The position numbers and the translations under genes are program-made. A DNA stretch of 64,000 nucleotides, taken from the NCBI GenBank assembly GCA_028768525.1, contig CP054837.1:4522001-4586000 (forward strand). Direction: 5' to 3'. Origin of the DNA: Desulfobacter sp. Lineage in GTDB: Bacteria; Desulfobacterota; Desulfobacteria; Desulfobacterales; Desulfobacteraceae. The notes below the pieces were generated by a model, which saw only the letters and a program-made list of their open reading frames with translations, had not been told where the DNA came from and searched no databases. Below, one piece after another: positions 53,224 to 61,833 of the stretch. How positions within the stretch are numbered: position 1 is the stretch's first letter; every line of letters begins with the position of its first letter.

Positions 53224-54015
53224 TTAACCGGGGGGCTGGATATGGGGAATGGCGTCCTGTTCCAGGCCGAGGAAGCCGGCGGCTGCCCGGTCCAGTTCAA
53301 AGGGATTTGTGCCTGCGATAAGGCGGGCGGCGGGCGGATCGCAGAGCGGGCCGCCCAGGTGGTATTGGCTTAAGCCCACACTGGCGTCCATTAGGGTGAG
53401 GTCCGGCAGAATGTACCGGTTCAGTTCGATAATGGATTGTTGAATGTGCTGGTGAAAGCGTGCTTTTTTCCAAAATCCGCCGCCGGAATAGTATTGGGGA
53501 GGTGCAAAGCCCATCATGTTTTTCAGGGTGCCGGTGATCTGGGCAAGGGAGTGGGCCTTGAGCACGGGCAGGGAAAAAATAAATGCGGTTTTTGCAATCT
53601 CAGGAAGGAAAAATTCCGGGAAAATTTTGTTCCCAGGGTACTGCAGCCGCTGTACCGGAGCGTGGTTGAGATCAAGAAGCTCGATGCCTGTTTCCCGGGC
53701 CAGGCGGTCATAACCCAGTGTGCTGTATATTTCGCCGGTTTCCAGCACTGCATCCCCGCATCCCTCTGCAATGACTATCCTGGCATGGGAGCAGCCCCGT
53801 ATATACCGGATCACCGCCCGGCATAGGTCCGGGGAGGTGGTGACCGGAAAGGGGCTGGCGTTGACCAGGTTGGGCTTGAGCAGAATAAGGTCCTTTTCAG
53901 ACAGCAGACCAGCTGCGCCGATTCTGTCAAGAATTAGCGGGACACTGTGTTCATAGGACTCAAAGGGAATGTCTGTGACTGAGACTGGCTTACCCACAGG
54001 AATGCTTTGGTTCAC
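53224..54015 (-). CDS. DUF362 family protein
   Basis: The start is a GTG at 54015 overlapping the preceding stop by four bases. The 263-residue product has the DUF362 pattern: ILLKPNLVNASPFPVTTSPDL, IVIAEGCGDA, FSLPVLKAHSLAQITGTLKNMMGF and DASVGLSQYHLGGPL. The ferredoxin domain seen in many members is absent. The function of the family is uncertain. It is coupled to the small gene 54012-54212. Confidence 0.87.
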   Translation of the reverse strand: MNQSIPVGKPVSVTDIPFESYEHSVPLILDRIGAAGLLSEKDLILLKPNLVNASPFPVTTSPDLCRAVIRYIRGCSHARIVIAEGCGDAVLETGEIYSTLGYDRLARETGIELLDLNHAPVQRLQYPGNKIFPEFFLPEIAKTAFIFSLPVLKAHSLAQITGTLKNMMGFAPPQYYSGGGFWKKARFHQHIQQSIIELNRYILPDLTLMDASVGLSQYHLGGPLCDPPAARLIAGTNPFELDRAAAGFLGLEQDAIPHIQPPG

Positions 54016-54212
54016 TTGAGTTTTATATGGATGTTGTGGGTTCGCATGACACGGTTCACCGCTTCATTCATCTCGCTGCGGCTGAGGTTGGAGATGAATT
54101 TATTTCCTTGGGTGGAAATATCGATCCCTTTGAGGTTTTTTTTGGTCAGCTTGAGCAATACGCCGAGCCCAAAAGATTTTTCGACTTCAAATGGTTGGTT
54201 TCCCTTGCTCAT
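54012..54212 (-). CDS. Small conserved protein, paralogue of 12661-12855
   Basis: The start at 54212 follows a very strong AGGAGAAGGAGGG site; the longer in-frame start has none. The 66-residue product is a paralogue of the 12661-12855 product (KSFGLGVLLKLTKKNLKGIDIS and HNIHIKLK at matching positions). The stop overlaps the GTG of the DUF362 gene. The family is unknown to me; the second copy beside the PHA region shows it is a real conserved gene. Confidence 0.72.
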   Translation of the reverse strand: MSKGNQPFEVEKSFGLGVLLKLTKKNLKGIDISTQGNKFISNLSRSEMNEAVNRVMRTHNIHIKLK

Positions 54213-54270
54213 GGTTCCCTCCTTCTCCTCTGCAAAGGCCTTTTTAATATTATATCGGCTGTTATCCCTG

Positions 54271-54311
54271 AAAAAACAAGCAGGCTTTATCTGAACATAA
54301 GGCTTGTTTTT
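54271..54311 (-). terminator. Terminator after the thioesterase gene region
   Basis: AAAAAACAAGC (54271-54281) and GCTTGTTTTT (54302-54311) are complementary around a 20-base loop that carries a further short stem. T-runs occur on both strands. It could also act as a 5' structure of the 54012-54212 gene. Confidence 0.6.
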
Positions 54312-54354
54312 CAATTGTCATCGTAAGGTTTGGCTTATAAAAGCCCGGCATTTT

Positions 54355-54858
54355 TTAACATTTGCTGCTATTTGTCTGGCATTCCCCTTCCCTTTGTTTT
54401 TCCGACAGCCGCAGCGCCCTTCGGGTCAAGGCCTCCTTATGGCGGCGGACCTCTTCGGGGGTGGACGGCTCCAGGGGCGGCACCGGTGCCGGCCGGTGGT
54501 CCTTGCCGAGGGCCACAAAGGTAAGGTAGGCCGATGCCAGATGGGTCTTGGTGCCGGCCAGAAGGTCTTCGGCTTCCACCCGCACCCCGATTTCCATTGA
54601 GGTGCGGCCGGTCATGTTCACGCTGGCCTTGACCGTGATCAGGTTGCCGATGAACGCGGGCTTATGGAAATCCAGCCGGTCGATGGATGCGGTCACACAG
54701 ATATTCCGGGTGTGGCGCACTGCGGCAACGCCAGCGGCATTGTCAATTTCCTTCATAATGACCCCGCCGTGTACAATACCGGCGGGGTTGGCATCTTCAG
54801 GGAGCATGACGCGGGAGATCAGTACACAGGAATCAGCAGCACATTTACGGTCGGGCAT
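54355..54858 (-). CDS. Hotdog-fold acyl-CoA thioesterase
   Basis: The product is 167 residues. The YciA/BACH-type core has ANPAGIVHGGVIMKEIDNAAGVAAVRH and SIDRLDFHKPAFIGNLITV. It hydrolyses acyl-CoA to free acid plus CoA. The C-terminal 35 residues are hydrophilic and not part of the fold. GAGGAG precedes the start. The chain-length preference is unknown. Confidence 0.88.
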   Translation of the reverse strand: MPDRKCAADSCVLISRVMLPEDANPAGIVHGGVIMKEIDNAAGVAAVRHTRNICVTASIDRLDFHKPAFIGNLITVKASVNMTGRTSMEIGVRVEAEDLLAGTKTHLASAYLTFVALGKDHRPAPVPPLEPSTPEEVRRHKEALTRRALRLSEKQREGECQTNSSKC

Positions 54859-54960
54859 TGGGAGGCTCCTCTTAATAACGTTGGTATTCAGGCTATTGGG
54901 TTTGAAGATGAATGTAGCAAAAAATATACCACAATTATTTTGTATCTACAAGGAGAAACG

Positions 54961-55743
54961 TCAGTGCTTGATGCCCAGGATGTGCTGGTACCGGCCCAGG
55001 TCCCGGTAGGGAAGCTGGCGGGAGAGTTCCAGTTCAAGATCCACCACAGTGTCGGGCTGTCGGTTCTGGTCCCCGGGGGTGAGGATATAATCATGGAAAA
55101 CCCGGATGCCGCTGTGGCACAGGATTTCAAAGGGATGCTGCCCAAGCCAGCGTAAAACCGCTTCTGGCTCTCTTGGCCATGTGGGGGTGAGGCTGCCCGG
55201 ATATCCGGTGTAGGCCCTGGTGATGATTTTTTTATAATTGGTCCTGAGCAGGTTTTTGTAAATCATTCCCGTAAGGTTGTAAAAGCTTAAGGAAAGACAG
55301 CCTCCGGCGGGCAAAAGATCCATGAGGTGGTGGATAAACCCCTGGGGATCCGCCACCCAGCCCAGCACCCCGTGGCAGAGAACCAGGTCGAACGGGGGAG
55401 GGCTGCCGGCCGCAAGTTCCTGGACCGGGCCGTGGCAGAGGGTCAGGCGGTTGCCCAGCCCTTCTGCGGAAAAGTTTTTTTCTGCGATGTCCAGCATTTT
55501 TCGGGAGATATCGCAGAGGGTCACCCGATGGCCCAGGCGGGCCAGCCCCAGGGAAAACGGCCCGTGCCCGCCGCCGGCATCCAGAATGTTGAGGGGATGA
55601 TCAGCCGCTCGGGCCATGGCCCCGGGGTAGAATTCCCCCAGGTCTTTTTCCAGGACCGCCAGCCTGATCCGGCCCTTTAGTCCGCCGTATACCTTGCGCC
55701 GGAACCGGGGCGCCAGATCATCAAAATTTCGGTCGTTTTTCAT
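54961..55743 (-). CDS. cmoM: CmoM-like tRNA carboxymethoxyuridine methyltransferase
   Basis: The product is 260 residues. The Rossmann methyltransferase has ILDAGGGHGPFSLGLARLGHRVTLCDIS for SAM binding and VLCHGVLGWVADP. The later SLSFYNLTGMIYKNLLRTNY and RREPEAVLRWL-type region are typical of CmoM, which methylates cmo5U34 in tRNA. No partner gene (CmoA/B) lies here. The start has only a weak ribosome site. Confidence 0.82.
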   Translation of the reverse strand: MKNDRNFDDLAPRFRRKVYGGLKGRIRLAVLEKDLGEFYPGAMARAADHPLNILDAGGGHGPFSLGLARLGHRVTLCDISRKMLDIAEKNFSAEGLGNRLTLCHGPVQELAAGSPPPFDLVLCHGVLGWVADPQGFIHHLMDLLPAGGCLSLSFYNLTGMIYKNLLRTNYKKIITRAYTGYPGSLTPTWPREPEAVLRWLGQHPFEILCHSGIRVFHDYILTPGDQNRQPDTVVDLELELSRQLPYRDLGRYQHILGIKH

Positions 55744-55951
55744 GGCAGGGGATTATGTGCCCAAAACCCGGCATTGTCAAATTCCAGGTTGAAATACCTG
55801 GCGAAATAGGTTGTTTTCGCCGATTCCGCTGTGCTAAAATACCCATTACAGCCAGCCTTGGGAAATCTAATTCTGTACTTAACCCGCCGGTCCGGAAACG
55901 CATTCTATATCTTGTCGTTGTCGAGCTTGTAATTTATCAAGGAGATTTAAA

Positions 55952-56512
55952 ATGACCAAAGAGGGAGAACGCAAGTTTAATCTGGAACAATTTCGATCCA
56001 TCAGCCATGCCATTTCAACCTACGATGACCTGGACCTGCTGCTGAAGCATATCACGGAAGGGGTCACCCGGACCTTTAAGATAAAAGGGTGCTGCACCCT
56101 TATCCTGGACGAAAAGGAGCAGCAGATGTTCATTGTCAGCAGCCACGGCATCAGCAGGGACTATCTGGACAAGGGGCCGATCTTTATTGACAACAAACAT
56201 ACGGCCCTTGTCAAAGGGGAACCGGTTTATATTGAAAATATGCAGACCGATCCCAGGGTGCAGTATCCCCGGGAAGCCGAAAAGGAAAATATTGTTTCAA
56301 TGCTCTCCATCCCCATCAAATTCAAAAATACGGTCACCGGGGTTCTGCGCATGTATCACCACGCCCCCCTGGCCATAGACCACCAGGATGTGGAGTCCCT
56401 GGGCGTATTGCTGGAGCACCTTGGGGTGGTCATTGAAAATAACGGGCTGAATCATTTTATCGAGCATTTTAAAGTGGCCATGAATAATTTGCCGCCCCGG
56501 CTTCTGGATTGA
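55952..56512 (+). CDS. Single GAF-domain protein
   Basis: The product is 186 residues with one GAF fold (about 10-165, GVTRTFKIKGCCTLILDEKEQQMFIVSSHGIS and SMLSIPIKFKNTVTGVLRMYHH). There is no output domain. A strong AAGGAGA site precedes the start. It resembles the GAF protein of the PHA operon (7185-8231) in plan. It precedes an atypical kinase and a Usp gene and may give them an input signal. Confidence 0.83.
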   Translation: MTKEGERKFNLEQFRSISHAISTYDDLDLLLKHITEGVTRTFKIKGCCTLILDEKEQQMFIVSSHGISRDYLDKGPIFIDNKHTALVKGEPVYIENMQTDPRVQYPREAEKENIVSMLSIPIKFKNTVTGVLRMYHHAPLAIDHQDVESLGVLLEHLGVVIENNGLNHFIEHFKVAMNNLPPRLLD

Positions 56513-56556
56513 TCATCCAGCAGGATAATTACGGCCGATAATCGGGATACGCAACG

Positions 56557-57471
56557 ATGGAAAAACATCGAATACGTGATACCAGTGATTTTTATTCCAT
56601 AGACAAGGGCGATATTCTCCTTGTGGACGGGCAGGAGTTTAAGGTCATCGGCCATGCAAAAGAACAGCGGTTCGGCATTGAGGATCCCAAATTCTGGGTG
56701 AAAAAGGTGATAAACCTGAACACCCGGGACATACAATATATTAAGCTGGCTTTTTTCGAAACCTTTCAGACGAATCTGGGGGGGGTGAATATCAACTGCT
56801 TCAGGAGTCCGGAAAAAGAAGGTAAAATCCTTGAACTGGTTGACGGCCATTCCCTGTTTATGCAGGGGAAGACCGTTTTTGACCCCAAGGGGAACAATAT
56901 CAGGATTCTGGATGTTGTCAGGGGGCAGAATCTGCTGCAATACCTGGGCAACTTCAATGATCTGTCCTATGAGGCATATTTCAGGACCATCCTGCCCGGT
57001 ATCCTCCGCAAGCTGTCCACGGCCTTTGAGGCCATCAGCTTTTTGCACCGGAACGGTTTCAAACACGGGGATATACGAAACGATCACCTGTTTGTGGAGA
57101 GGACAACGGGCAATTATGTCTGGATTGATTTTGACTATGATTACGAAACAACGGAAAATCCGTTCAGCCTGGATATTTTCGGCCTGGGAAACATTCTGAC
57201 CTACACCATCGGCAAAGGCTTTCACACCGCCTATATGATGCGAAACGATAAAGAGACCTATGGGGAGGTACTCAGCCGTTTGACGGCAGATGACTTTTCC
57301 GTTCTGGACCAGCGCCGGCTGGTTAATCTTAAAAAATTATACCCTGTTATTCCCAGTACCATGAATAATATCCTGATGCATTTTTCAAAAAAGACCGAAA
57401 TTTTTTACGAACGGGTGGATGAAATCATTGAGGACATCAACAGGTGTGTTCAGGCGTTTGATGAATTTTAG
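56557..57471 (+). CDS. Atypical protein-kinase-fold protein
   Basis: The product is 304 residues. A kinase-like layout is visible. It has a beta-3 type Lys (YIKLAF, near 63), a catalytic loop HGDIRNDHLF (H170, D172) and a DFD motif in VWIDFDYD (D191). The canonical catalytic-loop Asn position is occupied by His177, as in several bacterial atypical kinases. The N-terminal lobe is poorly conserved. It lies between GAF and Usp genes in the same direction. A kinase function is inferred; phosphate transfer needs testing. Confidence 0.72.
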   Translation: MEKHRIRDTSDFYSIDKGDILLVDGQEFKVIGHAKEQRFGIEDPKFWVKKVINLNTRDIQYIKLAFFETFQTNLGGVNINCFRSPEKEGKILELVDGHSLFMQGKTVFDPKGNNIRILDVVRGQNLLQYLGNFNDLSYEAYFRTILPGILRKLSTAFEAISFLHRNGFKHGDIRNDHLFVERTTGNYVWIDFDYDYETTENPFSLDIFGLGNILTYTIGKGFHTAYMMRNDKETYGEVLSRLTADDFSVLDQRRLVNLKKLYPVIPSTMNNILMHFSKKTEIFYERVDEIIEDINRCVQAFDEF

Positions 57472-57514
57472 CAGCTTGTTTAAAGACGCTTTCATTAAAG
57501 CGGAGGATTGAATA

Positions 57515-57961
57515 ATGAAAACTTCCATACTAATCGCAGTTAACGATTCCTTCAGTTCAAAAGCCGCATTGGAATATTTTAAAACCCTGCATTTCAGCCC
57601 GGGAAGCATCCATGTCACCCTGGTTCATGTTTTCCGGAAACCCGCTGCCGGTGATGAACTGATGGGTAAAAAATTCATGAAAGAGCAGCCGGCCAGATAC
57701 CTTGCCCTGCTTGAAAAGGCAAAACTGTCTTTGGTCATCAACGGCCTGTCCCAGGAGGATGTCGAGATTAAAATAGTTAATGAACCCTGTGAAACCGTTG
57801 CGGACGGAATCATAGAAGAGTATAAAAAGGGGGAATATTCCATGGTCGTCATCGGCCGGAGGAAAAAATCAAAAGCAGAAGAGTTTGTAAAGGGCGATCT
57901 TTGCATCAAGCTTGTTCGGGAGTTGGAAGGGGTTGCCATATTGGCTGTGAAAACAAACTGA
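57515..57961 (+). CDS. Single-domain universal stress protein (UspA)
   Basis: The product is 148 residues. The Usp fold has ILIAVNDS at the start and VVIGRRKKSKAEEFVKGDLCIKL near the end; the ATP-binding glycine pattern is weak, so nucleotide binding is uncertain. GGAGG precedes the start. It is the third gene of the GAF-kinase-Usp cluster. Confidence 0.83.
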   Translation: MKTSILIAVNDSFSSKAALEYFKTLHFSPGSIHVTLVHVFRKPAAGDELMGKKFMKEQPARYLALLEKAKLSLVINGLSQEDVEIKIVNEPCETVADGIIEEYKKGEYSMVVIGRRKKSKAEEFVKGDLCIKLVRELEGVAILAVKTN

Positions 57962-58045
57962 TTCAATATGCAGGCGTCGATGATTCAGTTTGTTCGGCAT
58001 TGGTGTGTACGGTCTGAATTGTCTTGAGGAAAAACGGAGGAGAGG

Positions 58046-59833
58046 ATGAAAAAAATTTTGGATTTACCTATTTTTATTAAATTCTTAGCGGTGGGGATCG
58101 GAACCACTGTTGTACTGGCCGGTGTATTGTTGTTTTTGTACCAGAAAAGCGACAGGAGCCAGACCGTTTCATCCATCGTGGAAAAAGCACGGTCCATTTG
58201 CCTGATATCGGAATCCGTCCGGGACGAAATGGAGGAAAAATGGCGGCTTGGCCTTTTTTCCACTGAAGATATTAAGGCCTATGCCCAGGCCGGGCAGAAA
58301 GAAAAACTGCTGGCGGTTATCCCCGTGGTAACGGCGTGGAAAGCCGCCATGCGGAAGGCTGAAGCCGGCGGGTACACCTTCCGGGTGCCCAAGTTCAACC
58401 CCAGGCGCCCTGAAAATGAACCGGATTACGGCCAGGATGAAAAAATTGAAGGACCGGCCTTGAAAAAAATGAAGGCCGAAAATCTGGATGAATATTATGT
58501 GGTGGATGAGGCGGCCAATTCGGTTCGGTACTTTCTTCCGGTGAGGCTGTCCGAGGTGTGCCTGGTTTGCCACGGGGACCCGGCACAGTCCAAAGCCCTT
58601 TGGGGAAGGGAAGACGGCAGGGATCCCACCGGCGGATCATTTGAAAACTGGAAAACCGGGGAGATCCACGGGGCGTTTGAAGTCATCCAGTCCATGGATG
58701 AGGCCGATGCGGCATTCCGTTCCCGTGTGCTCAAGGCGGTGCTCATTGTCATTATCGGTATTGCCCTGGCCGGAGCGGTCTTCTTTTTTGTGACCCGGTC
58801 CATTACCCGGCCGCTGACCCTGGGGGTGGCATTTGCCGAAAAGATGGCCCAAGGTGATTTGAGCCGGGATTTTGAATCCCTTCAGGATGACGAAACAGGC
58901 AAGCTGGCCCGGGCCATGAACGGGATGATTCTGAACCTGCGCACCATGATCGGCGATCTGAATGACGGCGTCCAGACCCTGTCCGGATCGTCAAGCGAAC
59001 TCACCGATACCTCCCGCGCCATGTCTGAAAAATCGGCCGAGGCATCGGATATGGCGGTTTCCGTTGCCGCAGCCGCCGAAGAGATGAGCGCCAATATGAA
59101 TACAGTGGCGGCGGCGGTTGAAGAAACCTCCACCAATGTCAACTCGGTCTCTGCGGCTGCAGAGGAGATGAGTGCCACCATAAATGATATTGCCAGGAAT
59201 TCCGAACAGTCCAGGGAAGTGACCGCCACAGCGGTGAGCCAGGCCAACCATGCCTCTGAGAAGGTCGAGGAACTGGGGGGCGCCGCCATGGAAATCGGGA
59301 AGGTAACCGAAACCATAACCGATATTTCCGAACAGACTAATCTGCTGGCCCTGAACGCCACCATTGAAGCGGCCAGGGCAGGGGAGGCGGGCAAAGGTTT
59401 TGCCGTGGTCGCCAATGAAATCAAGGCGCTTGCCAACCAGACGGCAGAGGCGACAACGGAAATTAAGGCCAAGATTGAGCGGATGCAGGGGTCTGCCAGG
59501 GAAACTACCAGCGAAATAAATGAAATCATGCGGGTGATCAACGAGGTCAATGACAGTGTGACATCCATTGCCGAGGCGGTGGATCAGCAGGCCGCCGTGA
59601 CCGATGAAATCGCCCAGAATGTATCCCAGGCATCCCTGGGTATTGCCGAAGTCACGGAAAATGTCTCCCAATGTTCACAGGTGGCGGACGAGGTGGCTGA
59701 GAATATTGCAACGGTCAGCCTCTCCTCGGGAGAGATTTCAGACCGGAGTATTGATGTCAAGGGAACGGCAAAAGAGCTTGCTGTTCTGGCAGCGCGTCTC
59801 AGGGAGATGATGGACCGGTTTACACTCTCCTGA
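58046..59833 (+). CDS. c-heme methyl-accepting chemotaxis protein (DUF3365/Tll0287-like)
   Basis: The product is 595 residues. TM1 lies near 10-32, and a periplasmic domain spans about 35-225. It carries a heme-binding CLVCH site (C172, C175, H176) and the DUF3365 pattern (FRVPKFNPRRPENEPD). TM2 is near 230-250, HAMP about 250-305, and the MCP hairpin includes EAARAGEAGKGFAVVANEIKALANQTAEAT. The covalent heme suggests a redox, oxygen or nitric-oxide sensor. GGAGGAGAGG precedes the start. A terminator follows. Confidence 0.94.
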   Translation: MKKILDLPIFIKFLAVGIGTTVVLAGVLLFLYQKSDRSQTVSSIVEKARSICLISESVRDEMEEKWRLGLFSTEDIKAYAQAGQKEKLLAVIPVVTAWKAAMRKAEAGGYTFRVPKFNPRRPENEPDYGQDEKIEGPALKKMKAENLDEYYVVDEAANSVRYFLPVRLSEVCLVCHGDPAQSKALWGREDGRDPTGGSFENWKTGEIHGAFEVIQSMDEADAAFRSRVLKAVLIVIIGIALAGAVFFFVTRSITRPLTLGVAFAEKMAQGDLSRDFESLQDDETGKLARAMNGMILNLRTMIGDLNDGVQTLSGSSSELTDTSRAMSEKSAEASDMAVSVAAAAEEMSANMNTVAAAVEETSTNVNSVSAAAEEMSATINDIARNSEQSREVTATAVSQANHASEKVEELGGAAMEIGKVTETITDISEQTNLLALNATIEAARAGEAGKGFAVVANEIKALANQTAEATTEIKAKIERMQGSARETTSEINEIMRVINEVNDSVTSIAEAVDQQAAVTDEIAQNVSQASLGIAEVTENVSQCSQVADEVAENIATVSLSSGEISDRSIDVKGTAKELAVLAARLREMMDRFTLS

Positions 59834-59864
59834 TTCTGGCCCCTTCGGCAGTTTCGTTCATTCC

Positions 59865-59904
59865 AAAGGCGTATTCCCTTTAGCAGGGGAATACGCCTTT
59901 TTTT
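59865..59904 (+). terminator. Terminator after the chemoreceptor gene
   Basis: A 14-base perfect stem (AAAGGCGTATTCCC with GGGAATACGCCTTT) with a short loop is followed by T's. Confidence 0.93.
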
Positions 59905-59912
59905 ATAAATAT

Positions 59913-60018
59913 TTGACAATAGTAAAAATTTAGTTTATGCATATTAAACTTGGAAAAAATTGATGAAAAACTAAAAAAATGAAAGGTAATATAGTATATA
60001 TGTAATTTTTTACATATA
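59913..60018 (+). promoter_or_regulatory. Promoter and operator before the amino-acid symporter
   Basis: TTGACA (59913-59918) is followed after 17 bases by TATGCA (59936-59941), a moderate promoter. Downstream is a perfect 9-base inverted repeat, TATATGTAA / TTACATATA (59997-60005 and 60010-60018) with a TTTT loop, well placed for a repressor. Confidence 0.55.
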
Positions 60019-60079
60019 GCATTAAGCGGTTCGGGAGATCCCGGGCCATTGGCAACGAAAACCGTAAGGAGGTACAGGT

Positions 60080-61426
60080 ATGGACGTTTTACAGGGGTTT
60101 GAAACAATTGTCGGCAAAGTTGGGGCCTTTGCATGGGGGCCGCCCATGCTGTTTCTGCTGGTGGGCACCGGCTTCTGGCTGACCTTTTCCCTGAGGGGAC
60201 TTCAGTTTACAAAATTGTGGCATTCCCTATATCTTGCGCTGATCAAACGTAAGGAAGATACGGATGAGCCCGGGGATATCACCCATTTCCAGGCATTGAT
60301 GACCGCATTGTCCGCCACCGTGGGGACGGGTAATATCGCTGGTGTGGCCACGGCCATTGCCGCAGGCGGCCCCGGTGCCCTGTTCTGGATGTGGATCACC
60401 GGCCTTGTGGGCATGGCCACCAAATATTCCGAAGCCGTGCTGGCTGTGAAGTACCGTGAGGTTGATGAAAACGGGGAGATGAGCGGCGGGCCCATGTACT
60501 ATATATCAAAGGGATTGAACCTTCCCTGGCTGGGTGTTGTCTTTGCCGCCTTTGCCGCCATCGCTTCCTTCGGCATCGGTAATATGGTGCAGTCCAACTC
60601 CGTTGCCGATGCGGTTGAAGCCACCTTCCATATCCCGCCCGCCGTCACCGGGGTGGTGCTCATGGTATGCACCGCAGCCGTTATTCTGGGCGGGATTAAA
60701 AAGATCGGCAAGGTTACCGGAATCCTGGTGCCTGTCATGATTGTTCTTTATGTGCTGGGAGCCCTGTCCATTATCCTGCTCAATGTTGCCCATGTCCCGG
60801 CTGCCGTCGCCCTGATTGTCAAACAGGCCTTTACCCCCACTGCCGCCACCGGCGGATTTGCCGGTGCCACCGTTATGCTGGCCATCCGCATGGGGGTTGC
60901 CAGGGGGGTGTTCTCCAATGAATCGGGCCTCGGCTCCGCTCCCATTGCCGCTGCCGCCGCCCAGACCAAGCATCCGGTTTCCCAGGCCCTGGTTTCCATG
61001 ACCCAGACCTTCATCGACACCATCGTGGTCTGCACCATGACCGGCCTGGTGCTGATTCTTACCGATACCTGGGCCATTGGTAAAACCGGTGCTGAACTGA
61101 CCACTGTCGCCTTTCAGAACGGCATCCCCGGCGGCGCCTATATCGTTACCATCGGCCTGATCCTCTTTGCCTACTCCACCATTCTGGGCTGGAGCTACTA
61201 CGGTGAAAAATCCATTGAATACCTTTTCGGCGTCAAGGCGGTCAAACCCTACCGTATCATCTTTGTGCTTTTTGTAGGGGTGGGGGCCATGGCCAAGCTG
61301 AATTTGGTATGGAACCTCTCGGACACATTCAACGGGCTTATGGCCATCCCCAACCTGGTGGGCCTGCTGCTGTTGACCCCTGTCATTGTTAAGGAGACAA
61401 GGTCCTACTTCAACAATAAGGCTTAA
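60080..61426 (+). CDS. Sodium:alanine/glycine symporter (AGCS family)
   Basis: The product is 448 residues with about 11 transmembrane helices. AGCS signatures are present: LSATVGTGNIAGVATAIAAGGPGALFWMW, MATKYSEAVLAVKYRE and the later NESGLGSAPIAAAAA. It imports alanine or glycine with sodium or protons. AAGGAGG precedes the start. It is a single-gene unit ending in a terminator. Amino-acid oxidation or osmotic use is possible. Confidence 0.94.
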   Translation: MDVLQGFETIVGKVGAFAWGPPMLFLLVGTGFWLTFSLRGLQFTKLWHSLYLALIKRKEDTDEPGDITHFQALMTALSATVGTGNIAGVATAIAAGGPGALFWMWITGLVGMATKYSEAVLAVKYREVDENGEMSGGPMYYISKGLNLPWLGVVFAAFAAIASFGIGNMVQSNSVADAVEATFHIPPAVTGVVLMVCTAAVILGGIKKIGKVTGILVPVMIVLYVLGALSIILLNVAHVPAAVALIVKQAFTPTAATGGFAGATVMLAIRMGVARGVFSNESGLGSAPIAAAAAQTKHPVSQALVSMTQTFIDTIVVCTMTGLVLILTDTWAIGKTGAELTTVAFQNGIPGGAYIVTIGLILFAYSTILGWSYYGEKSIEYLFGVKAVKPYRIIFVLFVGVGAMAKLNLVWNLSDTFNGLMAIPNLVGLLLLTPVIVKETRSYFNNKA

Positions 61427-61454
61427 GCCGCATCGGCTCAGGCCGCACAAGTAA

Positions 61455-61493
61455 AAAACCCCGCTCCCGAAGGCATTCAGGAGCGGGGTTTTA
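61455..61493 (+). terminator. Terminator after the AGCS symporter
   Basis: AAAACCCCGCTCC pairs with GGAGCGGGGTTTT around a 12-base loop. It is T-rich on both sides, so it may serve both strands. Confidence 0.9.
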
Positions 61494-61530
61494 TTATGGT
61501 TTATCTTTTTGTCGGATTGCCCGGCCGGGA

Positions 61531-61740
61531 TCAGTCCGTTGAAAAATCCATTTCACACTGGTCATTGAGATGGATCCTGAAAAAATAAAAAGCCAGACCG
61601 GCCACGGGGACAGCCAGTACAAAACCGATGATGGGCAGAAGGGTCAGGCCGATGACCACCAGGCCAAAGGCTGCGGCCAGCAGGATGGATCCAAGGGCGG
61701 CTTTTGATATGCGCTGGGGAATACATTGATTTGAACTCAT
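61531..61740 (-). CDS. Small membrane protein
   Basis: The product is 69 residues with a strong AAGGAGG site. Two hydrophobic helices lie near 14-34 and 37-55, with a short acidic C-terminus (NDQCEMDFSTD). The family is not recognised. It is a single gene between the symporter and ptsP. Confidence 0.65.
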   Translation of the reverse strand: MSSNQCIPQRISKAALGSILLAAAFGLVVIGLTLLPIIGFVLAVPVAGLAFYFFRIHLNDQCEMDFSTD

Positions 61741-61754
61741 AATATCCTCCTTAG

Positions 61755-61786
61755 TTTGCTTAGCAATAATTTGCTATGCCTAACAA
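61755..61786. promoter_or_regulatory. Repeated TTTGCTWWGC motif before the small membrane gene
   Basis: TTTGCTTAGC (61755-61764) and TTTGCTATGC (61770-61779) are direct repeats 15 bases apart. The first is part of the dyad TTGCTTAGCAA. They lie just upstream of the small membrane gene (minus) and look like paired regulator sites. Confidence 0.35.
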
Positions 61787-61833
61787 TATAAGGGCTTTTG
61801 GGGAGGGGTCAAGTCCGGGTGGGAAAAATGAAG

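Noticed and set aside
60506..61450. Minus-strand frame of 314 residues opposite the symporter
   Set aside because: Gly/His-rich without recognisable features; it is antisense to a clear AGCS gene.
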